The notes under the pieces are model-generated. The model was not told the DNA's origin and did not search any database. It saw only the letters and a list, made by a program, of their open reading frames with translations. A stretch of 64,000 nt of DNA from Macrocybe gigantea (lineage: Eukaryota > Basidiomycota > Agaricomycetes > Agaricales > Callistosporiaceae): contig SJRY01000252.1 in NCBI GenBank assembly GCA_011319805.1, positions 310,001-374,000 on the forward strand, given 5' to 3'. Of the stretch, positions 12,813-24,739 are shown piece after piece. Both the position numbers and the translations under genes were made by a program. Numbering within the stretch: the stretch's first letter is position 1; every line of letters begins with the position of its first letter.

Positions 12813-14873
12813 TCAAGTATCCACGGCCATTGCATCCCAATCGTCGTCTATAGTCTCTTCCTCTATACCAGGAGGGTGCCGCCCTCTTCCTCCGCGACCG
12901 TTCTCTGATTCACCATGTCGCACAGATCGGGGTAAGGAGGAATAGATACCATCTTTTGTGGTGCCGAGCATGATGACACGCTCCAGGGTCTCGTCCCATT
13001 TAGCATTGCTCTGGAAGAATTTTCGTTTGATTCCTTTCCCAGGAGGCACTCCGGTTTCGTAATGTCCGAAGCCTTGCTCGTGGATAGGTATGTCAAAGTA
13101 TTGATTTGTGATCACGCTCATCCGTTTTCGAGATGACGCCTGGTGTCTAGCCGAACGACGCGTTCTACGACGTCGGCTGGAGGTAGATTCGTCTGAGTCC
13201 CATGACTCCTGATCAGAGTCCGAGGATGCGTCTGATTCTTGGATGTTGTAAACATAGCGCGCATGTTCTGTGGAGCGTTGGTTAAATGGTCTCGCTTGGG
13301 AGGACTCCGAGTGACGTACGGGCTAGTCGTTCATCGAGTTCATCCAGTTTTTCGCCCTCATCCCTTCCAAACCGGAATCCGAGATGTTCACCAACACTTT
13401 CTCGAGGGACATCATGCATACCAACAGAGGGAGCCGCCGCAAGTTGCTGCAAGTGCTCCAGAGCCGTGATCCTTGAAAGGCGGTGAAACTCAAGGCTTAC
13501 ACAGTCAACAGTCTACTTACCGAACTTTGTCTAAGGAACCGTCTTTAGTATTCAGATCGTCCATGTTGTTTTCCACCACCTCTAAGCGATAGCGCGGGCC
13601 AAACCACTCAAAGTATTCGTTCCACGGCAGCATAGGGTCTATTGTGCTTTCAATTCCAAGTGCACACGCTGTTTCGTATGTCCAAGCTCTCGCGACATTT
13701 TTCACAGTATATCCTCCGCCACCGAGAAGGATAAATGGAATATTCTGTTTTCGGATGAATTGAACGCAGTGAGCATGACCACGCATGGTTAGGTTGAAGC
13801 ATCCCAATTTATCGCCTGCCAACGAATCACCACCACACTGAAGGATTACGACAGACGGTCGAAAGACCTCGAGGATTTTTGAAACAACCTGTTAATGGTT
13901 CTGTAATTGGGGTTATAAGCAGAAACATATGGTAATACGTACTGGTTCAAACACGCTTCTGAATGATTCGTCCGTAATGCCATCTTTAAACGGGACATTG
14001 ATGGCATAGCCTTTCCCCTTCCCTCTACCCCTGTCCTCTTGCGTGCCAGTTCCCGGAAAATATTCTCCGAATTTGTGGAAGCTGCACGTCATCACTCGAT
14101 CAGTGGTATAAAACGCTTCTTCCACACCGTCTCCGTGATGACAATCAATGTCAAGATACAATATTCGAGGATACGTGCGCAAGAGCTCCAATATGCCAAG
14201 AACGATGTCGTTGATGTAGCAAAAACCAGATGCTTCTCTCTTTTTGGCATGATGAAGGCCACCCGCCCAGTTGATCCCAATGTCGGCCGCTCCTGAGGCG
14301 ATCCGCTGAGCCGCACCTGGCAGTGGAAATATTAAAGAGTTTGAGCATAACGTTGAGGGAAAGGGACCCACATATTGAACCCCCAGCTGAGATAGAGCAG
14401 AACTCGAAGACCCCTTCAAAAGCTGGATTGTCGTCTCCAACTAAGACTGATCGAGACAAAAAGGCTTGGGCCATGCAATTGAAGTTTCCGTTAACCCGAC
14501 TTACATCTTGTTCCATGATATGTCAGCTCTTCCGCAGTTTCGGGTGTCACCCTATTCAAGAAATGGACGTATTCATCGGTGTGGAACGCTGTCATCAATT
14601 CTGGGGAAGCTCGTTTCGGTCTCTGTACCCATTTTGAGGCCTGCTCATTGAGAGTAGAGATGTTCACTCACTAGGACGTGCATTTTGGGCAGCATATCAT
14701 AGGCCGTTACAAGATCATGGGTGACGCGTATTCGATGAGGTTTCATTGGGTGACCGAGCCCGTATGTGTAGGCCCCGACGTCAGCTGGCAAAGAATGTTC
14801 AGCTCGTAAAGAGTAATTGCAAGGTAGAGACAGTTTCACAATCGTAGTAGTAGGCAACTCTCCGTTTTGACAT
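12813..14873 (-). CDS. RPD3: Class I histone deacetylase (RPD3 type)
   Basis: Zinc-dependent lysine deacetylase acting on histone tails in nuclear repressor complexes. The start at 14873 is fixed by the family N-terminus [20 protein letters not shown], assembled across the first intron (first exon only 34 nt). Core motifs follow: [47 protein letters not shown] with zinc ligands, and [21 protein letters not shown] with the catalytic tyrosine. The C-terminal tail is Ser/Asp-rich, then Arg-rich, and ends at the TGA in 12813-12815. The reading frame is intact across all introns I checked. The gene is divergent from SMC1. Confidence 0.93.
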
Positions 14874-15286
14874 TGTTGCAACGAGGGCAATGGATATGGG
14901 ACAATTGTGGACGCGTTCTCGGGCAACAAATGCACCCCGATCATCCAGAGGCTTGCGATCCTAACAATTACAAACGATCAGGGGCCGTACCTCCAAGTCC
15001 TAAAAATTATGTACTTGAAATTGATTACGAACTAATGTTAGAAGTGAAACTTTTGCAGATGGAACGGCCCAAGTCTGTTATGTATGAATCAGCCTCAGAA
15101 ACCCAGTCACTTTCACAGTAAACAGGTCATCGCTCTTTTATGCATGGGTCACCTGACCTCCGTGGGAATAAACGCGACGCCGGTAAATGCCAATTGTCCT
15201 CGACGCGCTGCAGCGCGACTCACAACCAACGACCTCTCTTTATTCGCCACTAGACTTCCGGGCTTCGCCTCCCACTGGATTATAGC
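14874..15286. promoter_or_regulatory. Divergent promoter region of HDAC and SMC1
   Basis: 413 nt separate the start codons of two head-to-head nuclear genes, the histone deacetylase on minus and cohesin SMC1 on plus. Both promoters must fit in or near this interval. I did not find a convincing TATA box on either side. Co-regulation is only inferred from the arrangement. Confidence 0.55.
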
Positions 15287-18200
15287 ATGCCTCTCGAGCG
15301 CATAGAAGTTTGTGATTTCAAGTCATACAGGTGAGTGGCCTAAAGTCACGCTTCGTCATGAACATAGTATTCTTATATCCATCCTCAGGGGTCATCAGAT
15401 TGTTGGGCCCTTCAAAAACTTCACCTCTGTGATAGGACCCAATGGAGCCGGAAAATCCAATCTTATGGATGCCGTTTCCTTCGTACTTGGCATAAAGAGT
15501 GCTCAGCTGCGTAGTTCACAGCTGAAGGATCTCGTTTATCGTGGAAGAAGGTTGGCGAAGAGCGGAAATGACGATGCATCGGAGGCTGGTCAAGAGGAGC
15601 ATGATAGTGAGGAAGAGGAAGGCGAGGGTGACGGCACCGCGAAGAAGGCGTGGGTTCTGGCTGTCTTCAAAGACGCCGACAACAAGGAGTGGAAATTCCA
15701 ACGAACGTGAGCGTTTTCCTTCAGTCTTTTCAGCATCCAATACTCAAGTCTCGTCTAGTATTTCAACTGCGGGAGCATCTGAATACAAGCTGAATGGCAA
15801 GATCGTCACATACTCTGCGTACAATGCTGCCCTCATGAATCATAACATCCTCGTCAAAGCCAAGAACTTTCTCGTGTTCCAGGGTGACGTCGAAGCCGTG
15901 GCATCACAATCACCCAAGGAACTCACGCGATTGATCGAGCAGATCAGTGGCTCATTGGAACTGGCTGGCGAATACGAGAAAGCGAAAGAGGCGCAAGATA
16001 GGGCAACGGAAAATGCCACATTCAATTTCAACAAGCGTAGGGGAATCGCTGGTGAAATAAAGCAGTACAAGGAGCAAAAAGGAGAAGCCGAGAGGTTCGA
16101 AAGCTTATGCGACGAAAGAGTGCGTTATGTCAACACCATTGTCCTCTGCAACTCACACTTTGTACTAGGACGATTTGATCCTTCACCGCATACTGTTCAA
16201 GCTGTATCAAATTGAAGAGGCGATAGAGGCTAACTCGCGAACAATTGTGGCAAAGAACAAGGAGCTTGCTGGTCTGCGCGAAGAACAGCGAAAACATGAC
16301 AAAGAACTGGAAGCTGCTCGAGCCGAGCAGGCAAAGGTCAAGACCACGGTCATCCAAAAGGAAAGGTCCATAAAAAAGGCTGAGAAAATGCTAGAAGGAA
16401 AGGTGCGCCCAGCCCACGGGAAATCCAAAAACGAATTACTGAACAAACTCTCCCAGAAACCTGACCTTGCATCTGTGGAGGCCCAGATTGCGCACACAAC
16501 TCGCAAACTTAATAACACTGTCAAAATGAAGGAAGACGTTGTGAAGGGCGTCGAAAAGATGCAAGCTAAAGTGGAACTGTTACAAAAAGAACTTCTCAGT
16601 GTCAGAAAGGCAGCTGACGCTGCTCAAGGTCAGACATCCAGTCATCGAGCATCTGCATTCGTTCAACTGTCTGGATCGCAGAGGCCCAAAGGAGAGCTTC
16701 CCAGAGCAACATGGCATTAAGCGAAGAATCACTAGAGGAGTATCGAAAACTGTGTGTTCCTTCCTTCTCTAATCCTCTGTCTTGCCTTCTGACATTGATT
16801 TCAGGAAAGCTTCGGCAAGCGTATTAGCGGTTGATGAACGACAGTCCCTAGAAACCCTGACTCGCGACGAGAAGTCGGCTAGTCGAAACCTTGCCCAACT
16901 CCAGGAGCGACAGAAAGGACTCGAGGAGAAAAGGCAAAGTAGGAATGAAGAGCTGACGGCACAAATGTCTCGCAAGGCCGAGGTGAGTTGTTGCTCAAAA
17001 ACGAGGTCACGCGATTGAATGGACTGGTGGTAGTTGGAGGAGAAGACTGCTACCTTATCCACTGATTTAGCCAAGACGAAGCAAGAACTTGAAAATCAAC
17101 AAGCCCAACGGACGAAGATTGCGTGAGTTACGAGCCTTGCTAACGTGTTTCTGTCATTTCACGACGATGTTGCAGCAAACTTGAAGCTGAGGCTGACGAG
17201 AAACTGCAAAATGTCTATCATCAGCTGCTTCAAGCTGGCGTTGACCGGAATGAATCAGAACGCGAAATTAGATTGAAGGAAACCCTCGCAAATTTGCAAA
17301 GGATATTCCCTGGTGCGACGTACTGATTTGATTTATTCACGCATGACCCGAACGTGTTGGTACAAGGTGTCCGCGGAAGAGTGATTGATCTATGCCAACC
17401 CATTGCGAGGAAGTACGAGACTGCCATGATGGTTGTTCTCGGTCGCAATATCGATGCAATCGTTGTCGATGAAGAAAAGACTGCGATCGACTGCATAGAG
17501 GTACGACTATGTTCCATACCCTGTCAAGGCTTGCTCGGGCTCATGACACATAGTATATGCGCAATCAACGGGCTGGGCAAGCGACGTTTATCCCACTTGA
17601 TACTATCCAAGTCAAGCCCGTCAATGACAAGTTCCGCTCTTTTGCCAAAGGCGCTCGGCTCGCTGTCGATGTCATAGTCTGCGAAGCAGTGGTCGAGAGA
17701 GCCATTCATCATGCATGCGGCAATGCCCTTGTGTGTGATACGATGGATGTTGCTCGGTATGTCTGTTATGAGAAAGGTCAAGAAGTCAAAGGTTTGTAAC
17801 GGCACTCCTCTCTCGTCTTGAGCTGCAAGCTCACGGCGTTCGCATTCTAGCTGTCACCTTGGAGGGAACTGTCATCCACAAGAGCGGCCTGATTACCGGT
17901 GGCCGAAGTTCGAACACTAGTAACAAGAAGTGGGACGAGAAGGATATTCAAGGTATATTTTTGATATGCACGATTGTACAGGTTGCTGATCGTTACAGGT
18001 TTGATGCGTGCACGGGACTCTCTGAAGGCCCAGTTGCGGGATCTCAGCAAACAAAAGCCTCGAGGTCAGTCAGATGAGAATATGGTTGGCGAGATAGGAC
18101 GTCTGGAATCAATTTTGACGGTGGCCAAGGATGATCTGGTACTTGTTTGATACAATTAACTCGGCTATGTGACCTCATTTTGCCTCTTAGAATGCGTGCA

Positions 18201-20184
18201 AACTCCGTTTGACAGGATTGAAAGACGAGTTGAAGCACCTCGACCGAGAAATCAAGAAGAATGCGCCCGAGTTGAAGAAGGTGCCGTAGCATGGTTGCTC
18301 TGCGATCTGTTGTGCTAACTTTCGATCAGTGCGAGACTGAGCATGCAAACTTGCTTGAGAGAATTGAGAGGCTCCAATCCGTTATCTACGCTGCTGAAGA
18401 TGGCGTTTTCGCCGCCTTTTGTCGCAAGATCAACGTGTCCAACATTCGCGAGTATGAAGAAAGACAAATGAAGGTTGCTCAAGAGGAAAGCAGGGCAAGA
18501 TTGCAATACGAGATGCAGATATCTCGCCTCACGCATCAGTGAGTGTCGTGCATTCCTCAAAAGCAGGCCGGCCGTTGAGGCTCTGATTAGGTCAGACTAC
18601 GAGAGCGAGGCGTTGCGGGGTGCTCGAGAAAGACTGGATAGCTTGGAGCACATCTTTCAGACGGATCGCGCTGCATTGGCGAAGTGGGAAGCGCAGAAGA
18701 CGGCAGCGCAGGAAGAGATCTCTGGATACGAGGTGACAATAGCTGAAGCAAGGGAAGAGCTGGCGCAGATACAGGAGGAACTCGACGAGAAAACCAAGGT
18801 GGTCGACCAGGTGAAGAAGACGACCGCCAAGTCTGCCAAGGTTCTCGACCTGGCATTGAAGGAGATTGCCAACTGCGTGAGTGATCCGAGACTATTGCTG
18901 AATTGTCGTTGATCCGATGTGGGGTGGCGTCCTGCAGAATGACGACATTGAAAAGCTCGCCTTGGAACGATCTGCTCTGTATAGAAAATGTCGTTTAGAG
19001 GAAATCACGCTACCCCTTCATTCTGGCAATATAAAGAATGTGCCAATGGAAGAGGTACTTTCCTTTTTTTCCAGAGCACCGTGATGGTTTCTTCTGACGG
19101 CCTGTCTTTTCAGAATCTTCGCGAAGAAGTCGCCATGGATGTCGATGAAGACGAGAGCGGCACGCAGGGGCCGAAGACAGTGCAGGATTATGGTATTGAG
19201 GTCAATTTCGACAGCTTGGATGAAGATGTTCGAGCAAACGGCTCCGTTGAAGAGTTCGATAAGGAGATTGTCAAGCTGACAACGGAGATCGAGCGCATGG
19301 CACCGAACCTGAAAGCCATCGAACGGTACGTCTGTCTGCAGCTCCGTGTGTCCTCTTCTAACGCAGTGTTGGTCCTAGGCTGGATGATGTCGAGGCTAAA
19401 CTGGCCGACACGGAGAAGGAAGCAGAAAAGGCTCGGAAAGACTCTAGATCTGCGCGAGATCAGTTCAGTGACGTGAAAAGGCGAAGGTAAGGCGACTTTT
19501 TGGGGGGCGAATTGTGCTAATTCTTTTGATGCCAAGATGCGAGCTGTTCAACAAGGCTTACAATCATATTTCGGATCGCATCGATCAGGTGTACAAGGAC
19601 CTGACGAAGGGCAAGGCATCTCCGATGGGCGGGGTAGCGTATCTCAGTTTGGAAGACAGTGAGGTAGGCGGTGATTGCGTTCCTTGGAGATCATTGTTGA
19701 TGAAGATGCAGGAACCGTACAACGGCGGTATCAAATACCATGCGATGCCGCCCATGAAGCGCTTCCGGGACATGGAGCAGCTGTCTGGGGGCGAAAAGAC
19801 GGTGGCGGCGCTGGCTCTGCTGTTCGCCATCCACAGGTGAGCGTCTTCCTAGACCGCTATGCGAGTTCGTTCGGACTCACGTTCCGTGCGCCTAGCTACC
19901 AACCTGCGCCGTTTTTCGTGCTGGACGAGGTGGATGCAGCGCTAGACAACACAACGTGGCGCGGGTGGCGAATTACATCAAGTCGCAGGCGTCGGACAGC
20001 TTCCAGTTCATCGTGATCAGCTTGAAGGGCTCGCTGTATGAGCGTGGAGACTCGCTCGTCGGGATCTATCGCGATCAAGAGGTAAACAGCTCGCGCACCC
20101 TAACGCTTGATGTAGGTGTTTTCTTTCGATTTTCTTTCGCCGACTGATTTTTTTTTTTCGCAGCTCACGCAATATGACGAGTGA
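15287..20184 (+). CDS. SMC1: Cohesin subunit SMC1 (one-base frame break in D-loop)
   Basis: SMC ATPase of cohesin, holding sister chromatids together. The start at 15287 gives [14 protein letters not shown], the family N-terminus. Walker A is GPNGAGKSN, followed by long coiled coils with the hinge near 17.3-17.9 kb ([30 protein letters not shown]), the signature [15 protein letters not shown] near 19.8 kb, and Walker [14 protein letters not shown]. Directly after this the frame breaks: at 19951-19956 the sequence reads ACAACGTG where ACAAACGTG is needed for [15 protein letters not shown]. Downstream of the break the C-terminal lobe ([19 protein letters not shown]) continues in the new frame, and the gene ends at TGA 20182-20184. 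Because SMC1 is essential, a sequencing error is the likely cause. A 54-nt stop-free intron near 16.4 kb must be removed to read [14 protein letters not shown]. Confidence 0.93.
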
Positions 20185-20313
20185 TTCACTTTGTGCTATA
20201 CCCTCCTGTATCCTTATTTTGTTATCCCATTCGTCAATCAAGATGCAATGTATTATCGTTAACGGGTTGGTATACAACAACCAAGGGTATCATAAATATG
20301 GGAAAGAGGTAAG

Positions 20314-21237
20314 TTAGGTGCGCACGAGCGACATGCCGGCGAAGCGCCTGATCTGGAGCTTGGGGACTTCAGCGATGAGGGGATGACTGCAGACGAGGTC
20401 CTCGGCCTCGTCCTCCTCGCGCTTGAAATGGATGACGAGGCGTTGAAGAGTGACACCTACAGCGCTGATAAACTCGTGCAAGGCGTGCGCTTCGAAAGAG
20501 GTAACGCCCTCTACGCAGAGATGGGCGATGGGCGGGACGTCCGGGTGACACGCGTCAAGAATCCAGCGCAAGACGGCGTCGCTGCCGCTGCTGTTGGACA
20601 GCAACAGTCGCAGCGTGTGCAGCTGGCGCAGAACCGGGGCCGGGGCGGTGGGGATCGAGCAGGTCCGACGCTTTCCAAGACACGCCTAGAAGAGCGAGCG
20701 AGCGGAGCGCTGAAACGGCAGAAAGGCACGCGACGAGGTCGCTGAACGCGCTGAAGCGGGTCCCGCGGAGCTCGAGCGACGAGAGGTGCGGGAAGCACGC
20801 GGCGAGTTGCGCGGGGTGGCACGGAAGGGGCTCGGAGGCGTACGACGTGACGCGCAGAGCGGAGACGTGCGGGAGCTTGGTCAGAATCGCGTGCACGAGG
20901 TCGTCGGGCTGCACAACGGCCGTCGTTGCACTTGCGGTCGCGGGTGAGGCAGAAGGTGAGGGCGAGGGTGTGCGCCTGCAGGACAACAGGTGGCGGTGCG
21001 GGGTCGGGGACTCGCCGAGCTCGAGCCGGCGGACGTACGGCGCAAAGGTGCAGAGCGGGGAGGCGAGGAGTCCCGCGAGCGTGTACGCGCGAGCTTGCGT
21101 CAAGGTGATCGAAGCAAAGAGGATTGCACGCGTGGGCGGAAGGAAGGCGCGGCTGGCGAGTGCGCAGGCGACGAGCGTAGGGCGGTCGTGGGGGAGACGA
21201 GGGCGAGTATTTCTGGAGGGAAAGCAGGAGACGGCAT
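20314..21237 (-). CDS. F-box/LRR-type protein (two one-base frame breaks)
   Basis: Probable substrate-recognition subunit of an SCF-type ubiquitin ligase, based on an N-terminal F-box-like segment. It reads FPPEILALVSP, then HDRPTLVACALASRAFLPP, the usual Agaricomycete pattern, followed by a leucine-rich region (HLSSLELRGTRF, LRQLHTLRLLLSNS) to a stop at 20314-20316. The gene appears intronless. The coherent protein (about 307 residues) needs one extra C in the run at 21190-21194 and one C fewer in the run at 20650-20653 (minus-strand sense). The two shifts cancel, and total length is a multiple of three. Strong GC richness makes homopolymer miscalls plausible; a decayed gene is the alternative. 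Confidence 0.7.
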
Positions 21238-21428
21238 TGGGATTGGGATGAACGGTGTACGGTCAGCTCGGTTTTATTTATTCGGAGCAAGTGCATGATG
21301 AGTGTACGTTAATTATTGAAAATATTGAAACGCGATCGATTTCCTGTGCACTTGGCTATCACATCACGTGTAAACTAAATTGATAAGCTTGCGATCGACC
21401 TTCTGTCGCTCAATCCACGTCCCAACGC

Positions 21429-23439
21429 ATGGCGTTCTCTGGTGCACTGGTTTGTGCCACAGTCAAAAACATCAGACAATTGACTGACTCGGTCTCAGAC
21501 TTTGACGGACCTGAATGACTACATCACACCGTCACAGGCATGCATCAAGCCCGTCCAACAGCTCAACGCAGAGCAAGTCAGGGAACCAGGTGCCGCTGCG
21601 GTGCGTCTTTGCGTTGTGCCCCGTGTTTCAAGATGATGTGATTGACCTTTAGCTCTAGACCGAAATCCGCATCGACGCCTCTGGATCGTATTATGAAGTC
21701 GAGGTCGGATCAAAGCCAGCCAAGAAGCTCGAACAGGCTCAGATCAATCTAAACGACTGCCTTGCCTGCTCGTGCGTGCTCATCTTTCCATCAAGCCGAC
21801 AGTTTTTCTGAGTTTGCGTCTTTTCAGCGGCTGCATCACTTCTGCCGAATCGGTTCTCATCACCCTACAGTCGCACACCGAGGTCCTAAACTTTCTCCAA
21901 TCCAACCCTTCTCGCTCGTCCAAGGGTTACAAAGTTCCCATCATCTCCGTCTCCCCGCAATCGCTCGCTTCCCTAGCTGCATCGATATCCTCATTAACTC
22001 CTTCGACGGCGGACGCATGCAGAAAAGTAACGCCCCTCACGATCCTGCACCGCGTCCGCGCGTTCTGTACACAGGTCCTCGGCTTTGAACACGTTTTTGA
22101 TACCACCTTTGCGCGACACATTGCCCTCAGGGAGCACGTCGCAGAGTTTGAAGAGCGCAGGCGCGACGCCGGACGGCTCCAGGGATGCGATGTCGATGTC
22201 GAAAAACGGAGCAAGGACGCGGATCCGCAGAGCTGGGGCGACCACCCGCTTCCGATGCTCGCCAGCGCGTGCCCGGGCTGGATATGCTACGCCGAAAAGA
22301 CGCACGCAGAAATGCTGCCCTTTATCGCCCGCACAAAGAGCCCCCAGCAGGCCATGGGCTCGCTCGTCAAGAGCTGGCTCGGCAAGGCGTGGGGCAAGCT
22401 TCCCAGCGAGGTGTATCACGTCACCGTCATGCCGTGCTACGACAAGAAGCTCGAGGCGTCCCGCAGCGACTTTTACAATGACGCGTATGCGACGCGCGAC
22501 GTCGACTGCGTCATCACGACAGGCGAGCTCGAGCTGCTCATGCGCGACAAGGGCTGGGACTTGGCCATGCCCGTCCCTGGCGAGGAGGGGCTGCCTTTGT
22601 CGTCCTCGGCATTCGCACTGCCCGAGCCGATTCCGGACATGCTGGTCCACCCCGGCACGTCCTCCGGCTCGTACCTCCACGCCATCATCTCCCATCTGCA
22701 AGCCACATCGCCTGTCCCGCTCTCGCTGAGCGTCAAGTCTGTGCGCGGATCCGACTATGAAGAATACGTGCTTTGGAGGAAAAACACCGCGAACGGCGTG
22801 AACGGAACTGGAGTGCAAGAGGGACAGGTCGTGTTCAAGGGCGCAAAGTGCTACGGCTTCCGCAACCTTCAGAACGTCGTGCGCAGAGTAGGACGAGAGC
22901 GCAACGTGCGCGTCGGTGTCGGTGCCGCGGGTAGACTCGGCTCTGGTGGTGGCCGGCGTGGTCTCGGTGCCGTGCTGGCAAAGAGAGCAGCAGGCCGAAA
23001 GAACGGCGCTTCGACGGTCGAGGAGGACGGTGCCAGTGCCTCGGCGACGGCCGAGAGCGCGAGATACGACTACGTCGAAGTCATGGCGTGTCCCTCGGGC
23101 TGCGTGAACGGCGGAGGGCAGCTGAAGCCCGTGCGTAGCGCGGCAGCTGCAGACGAGGAGGGGTATGAGCGCGATTGGGAAGCTGGAGGCGCGGACGTGA
23201 GGCCCCAGAACGCAAGGTGGGGCGATAGAGAGTGGACGAGGCGCGTCGAGGACGCGTACTGGGCCCAAGATCGAGATGAAGGCGACAGCATCGCCGAGGC
23301 GGATCGGCTGCTCGTTCGTGTGCTGGACGATGTTTGCGGGTCCGATGACGCGGAGCGGGAGAAGCGCCGGCGGACGTTGTTTCGGACACAGTATCGCGCC
23401 GTCGAAAGCGACGTCGTCGGCCTCGCCGTTGTCTGGTGA
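21429..23439 (+). CDS. NAR1: Cytosolic Fe-S cluster assembly factor NAR1
   Basis: Iron-only-hydrogenase-like protein of the cytosolic iron-sulfur protein assembly pathway. Four exons (21429-21449, 21499-21600, 21659-21771, 21828-23439) give 615 residues. The N-terminus [25 protein letters not shown] and the cluster motif CLACSGC (spanning the third intron) supply the N-terminal [4Fe-4S] ligands. The C-terminal cluster ligands lie in [20 protein letters not shown] and [14 protein letters not shown]. The first exon has only 21 nt. The last exon is very GC-rich and includes a low-complexity Gly/Arg/Ala insertion near 22.9-23.05 kb, which probably lies in a loop. The frame is intact. Confidence 0.95.
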
Positions 23440-24086
23440 AACGGCGTACATAGATCATAGATTTAATTATGATTACATAAAGAACGATGACTTCGGGTGG
23501 TGACGTAGAAATGACGCACGGCCGGTGTCTTGATTTTTCCAAACCAAATGCCATGGTAACCGAGTCGTCATCATTCTAGCAATTTTTTTTCGAGACAATC
23601 CGTTGCTGAGACAGCCAAACTGATTACGAGCAACAGCTAAAACAATGTAAAGTAGAATTGAATGGCCGCGAACCAGATGTCGGGATGAGAAGGCGAAAAG
23701 AAAACATAAAATACTTCCGAAAGAAGTAGAGACGAAAACTAGCTGAGACAGCGTGCGAAGCAGAATAAAAAAGCAAGAATGATGAGCAAAGAAGAAGAAA
23801 GATTGGTTTTACATACAGACAGAGGGGATACAGACTAGCGGACGGGTGATATAATCTAGACGATGGGATGGGACTGATTGAAGTAATGCTGGGATAGATG
23901 GGATAGCGATAAGAGATCAATGCGATGCGAGCGAGGAAAAGAAACAGGCATGATGGTTCGTTTTCGTGAGCGATGAAGATGCTGAAAGGGAAAGCAGACA
24001 CGGGCAGGGGTGTGCGTGTGAGAGGAGAGGGAGTCGTGAGGCAGTGCGTTTGCGTGAGTCAAGCTTACGCGCGGCTGTGCCGGGCG
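23440..24086. other. Intergenic, tail-to-tail region
   Basis: About 0.65 kb between the 3' ends of NAR1 and the small Cys/His-rich gene, probably both 3' UTRs. AT-rich to purine-rich sequence with no supported coding region. Confidence 0.55.
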
Positions 24087-24522
24087 TCATGACCGACGCT
24101 TGGCGCCGGGTCCGTTGTACCAGTACTCGCACTGGGGGCACCATGCGCTGGTGTTGTGCACGGATTTCTCAGTCAGATCTGGGCCTACGTACTAAACAGA
24201 GCACGATGAGGGATGAGATCGGAGGAGCGGTCGCTTCGGCTGAGACGACGTACGCGAACGCAGTTTGGGCAGTGGGGGCAATCGGGCGGATGGGATTTGG
24301 ATTGGGTGCAGAAGCGGTTGTTGCAGTCGTGTTTCTCGAGCTTGCGGGTCTGCGCAACAGAAGGGCGTCAGTCTGTTGGCCGGGCTAGGAAGGGGGGGGG
24401 GTTACGAACGATGACATAGTGACCGCAGCCGTGGCGAGTGCCTTCGCTGTGGGACGTTACGATGAGCAAAGACGGAATCAGACAACTGAAGAGCAGACGA
24501 CGGACGTTTCGAGTTGACACAT
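24087..24522 (-). CDS. Small Cys/His-rich putative zinc-binding protein (82 aa)
   Basis: Four tiny exons (24506-24522, 24410-24446, 24260-24349, 24087-24191 on minus) join in frame into 82 residues. The protein begins MCQLETEGTRHGCGHYVI, continues with KLEKHDCNNRFC and DCPHCPNC, and ends WCPQCEYWYNGPGAKRRS. Eleven cysteines plus several histidines in CxxC-like pairs suggest two or more zinc sites; this is inference. I recognise it as resembling short uncharacterised fungal proteins with a conserved GTRHxCGHY start, of unknown function. The first exon is only 17 nt. The second intron contains a run of ten G on the plus strand. Confidence 0.75.
24392..24401 (+). repeat. Run of ten G
   Basis: Homopolymer inside the second intron (24350-24409) of the small Cys/His-rich gene. 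Its true length is uncertain in any sequencing method prone to homopolymer error. Confidence 0.8.
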
Positions 24523-24739
24523 CGTGAAGTCGAGGTTGAATGGGATGGATCAACCCGGTGGGTCGTACTGAAAACTTATTTATGTAGCCTCAGCCTCTGA
24601 CTACAAAAGATCCGGGTTTGCCTAAATCCAGATCGATGACAAATATGCGTCAACACATTGTCTCGTGGCGTCCGCGTGCCTGGGGGATGGCTCACCGAAC
24701 AGCCGACCCAGCCTTGCGAAAACGAAATCCGACGAGCCC

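Noticed and set aside
20511..21296. A 261-codon minus frame overlapping the F-box gene
   Set aside because: Arg/Pro-rich translation without motifs; the alternative frames carry the F-box and leucine-rich sequence.
21994..23451. A 485-codon minus-strand open frame covering most of NAR1
   Set aside because: It is antisense to a clearly conserved NAR1 exon and its product is low-complexity; long antisense frames are expected from GC-rich codon use.
24120..24145. Suspected frame break in the small Cys/His-rich gene at WCPQC
   Set aside because: Recount shows five G on the plus strand, which keeps WCPQCEYWYN in frame.
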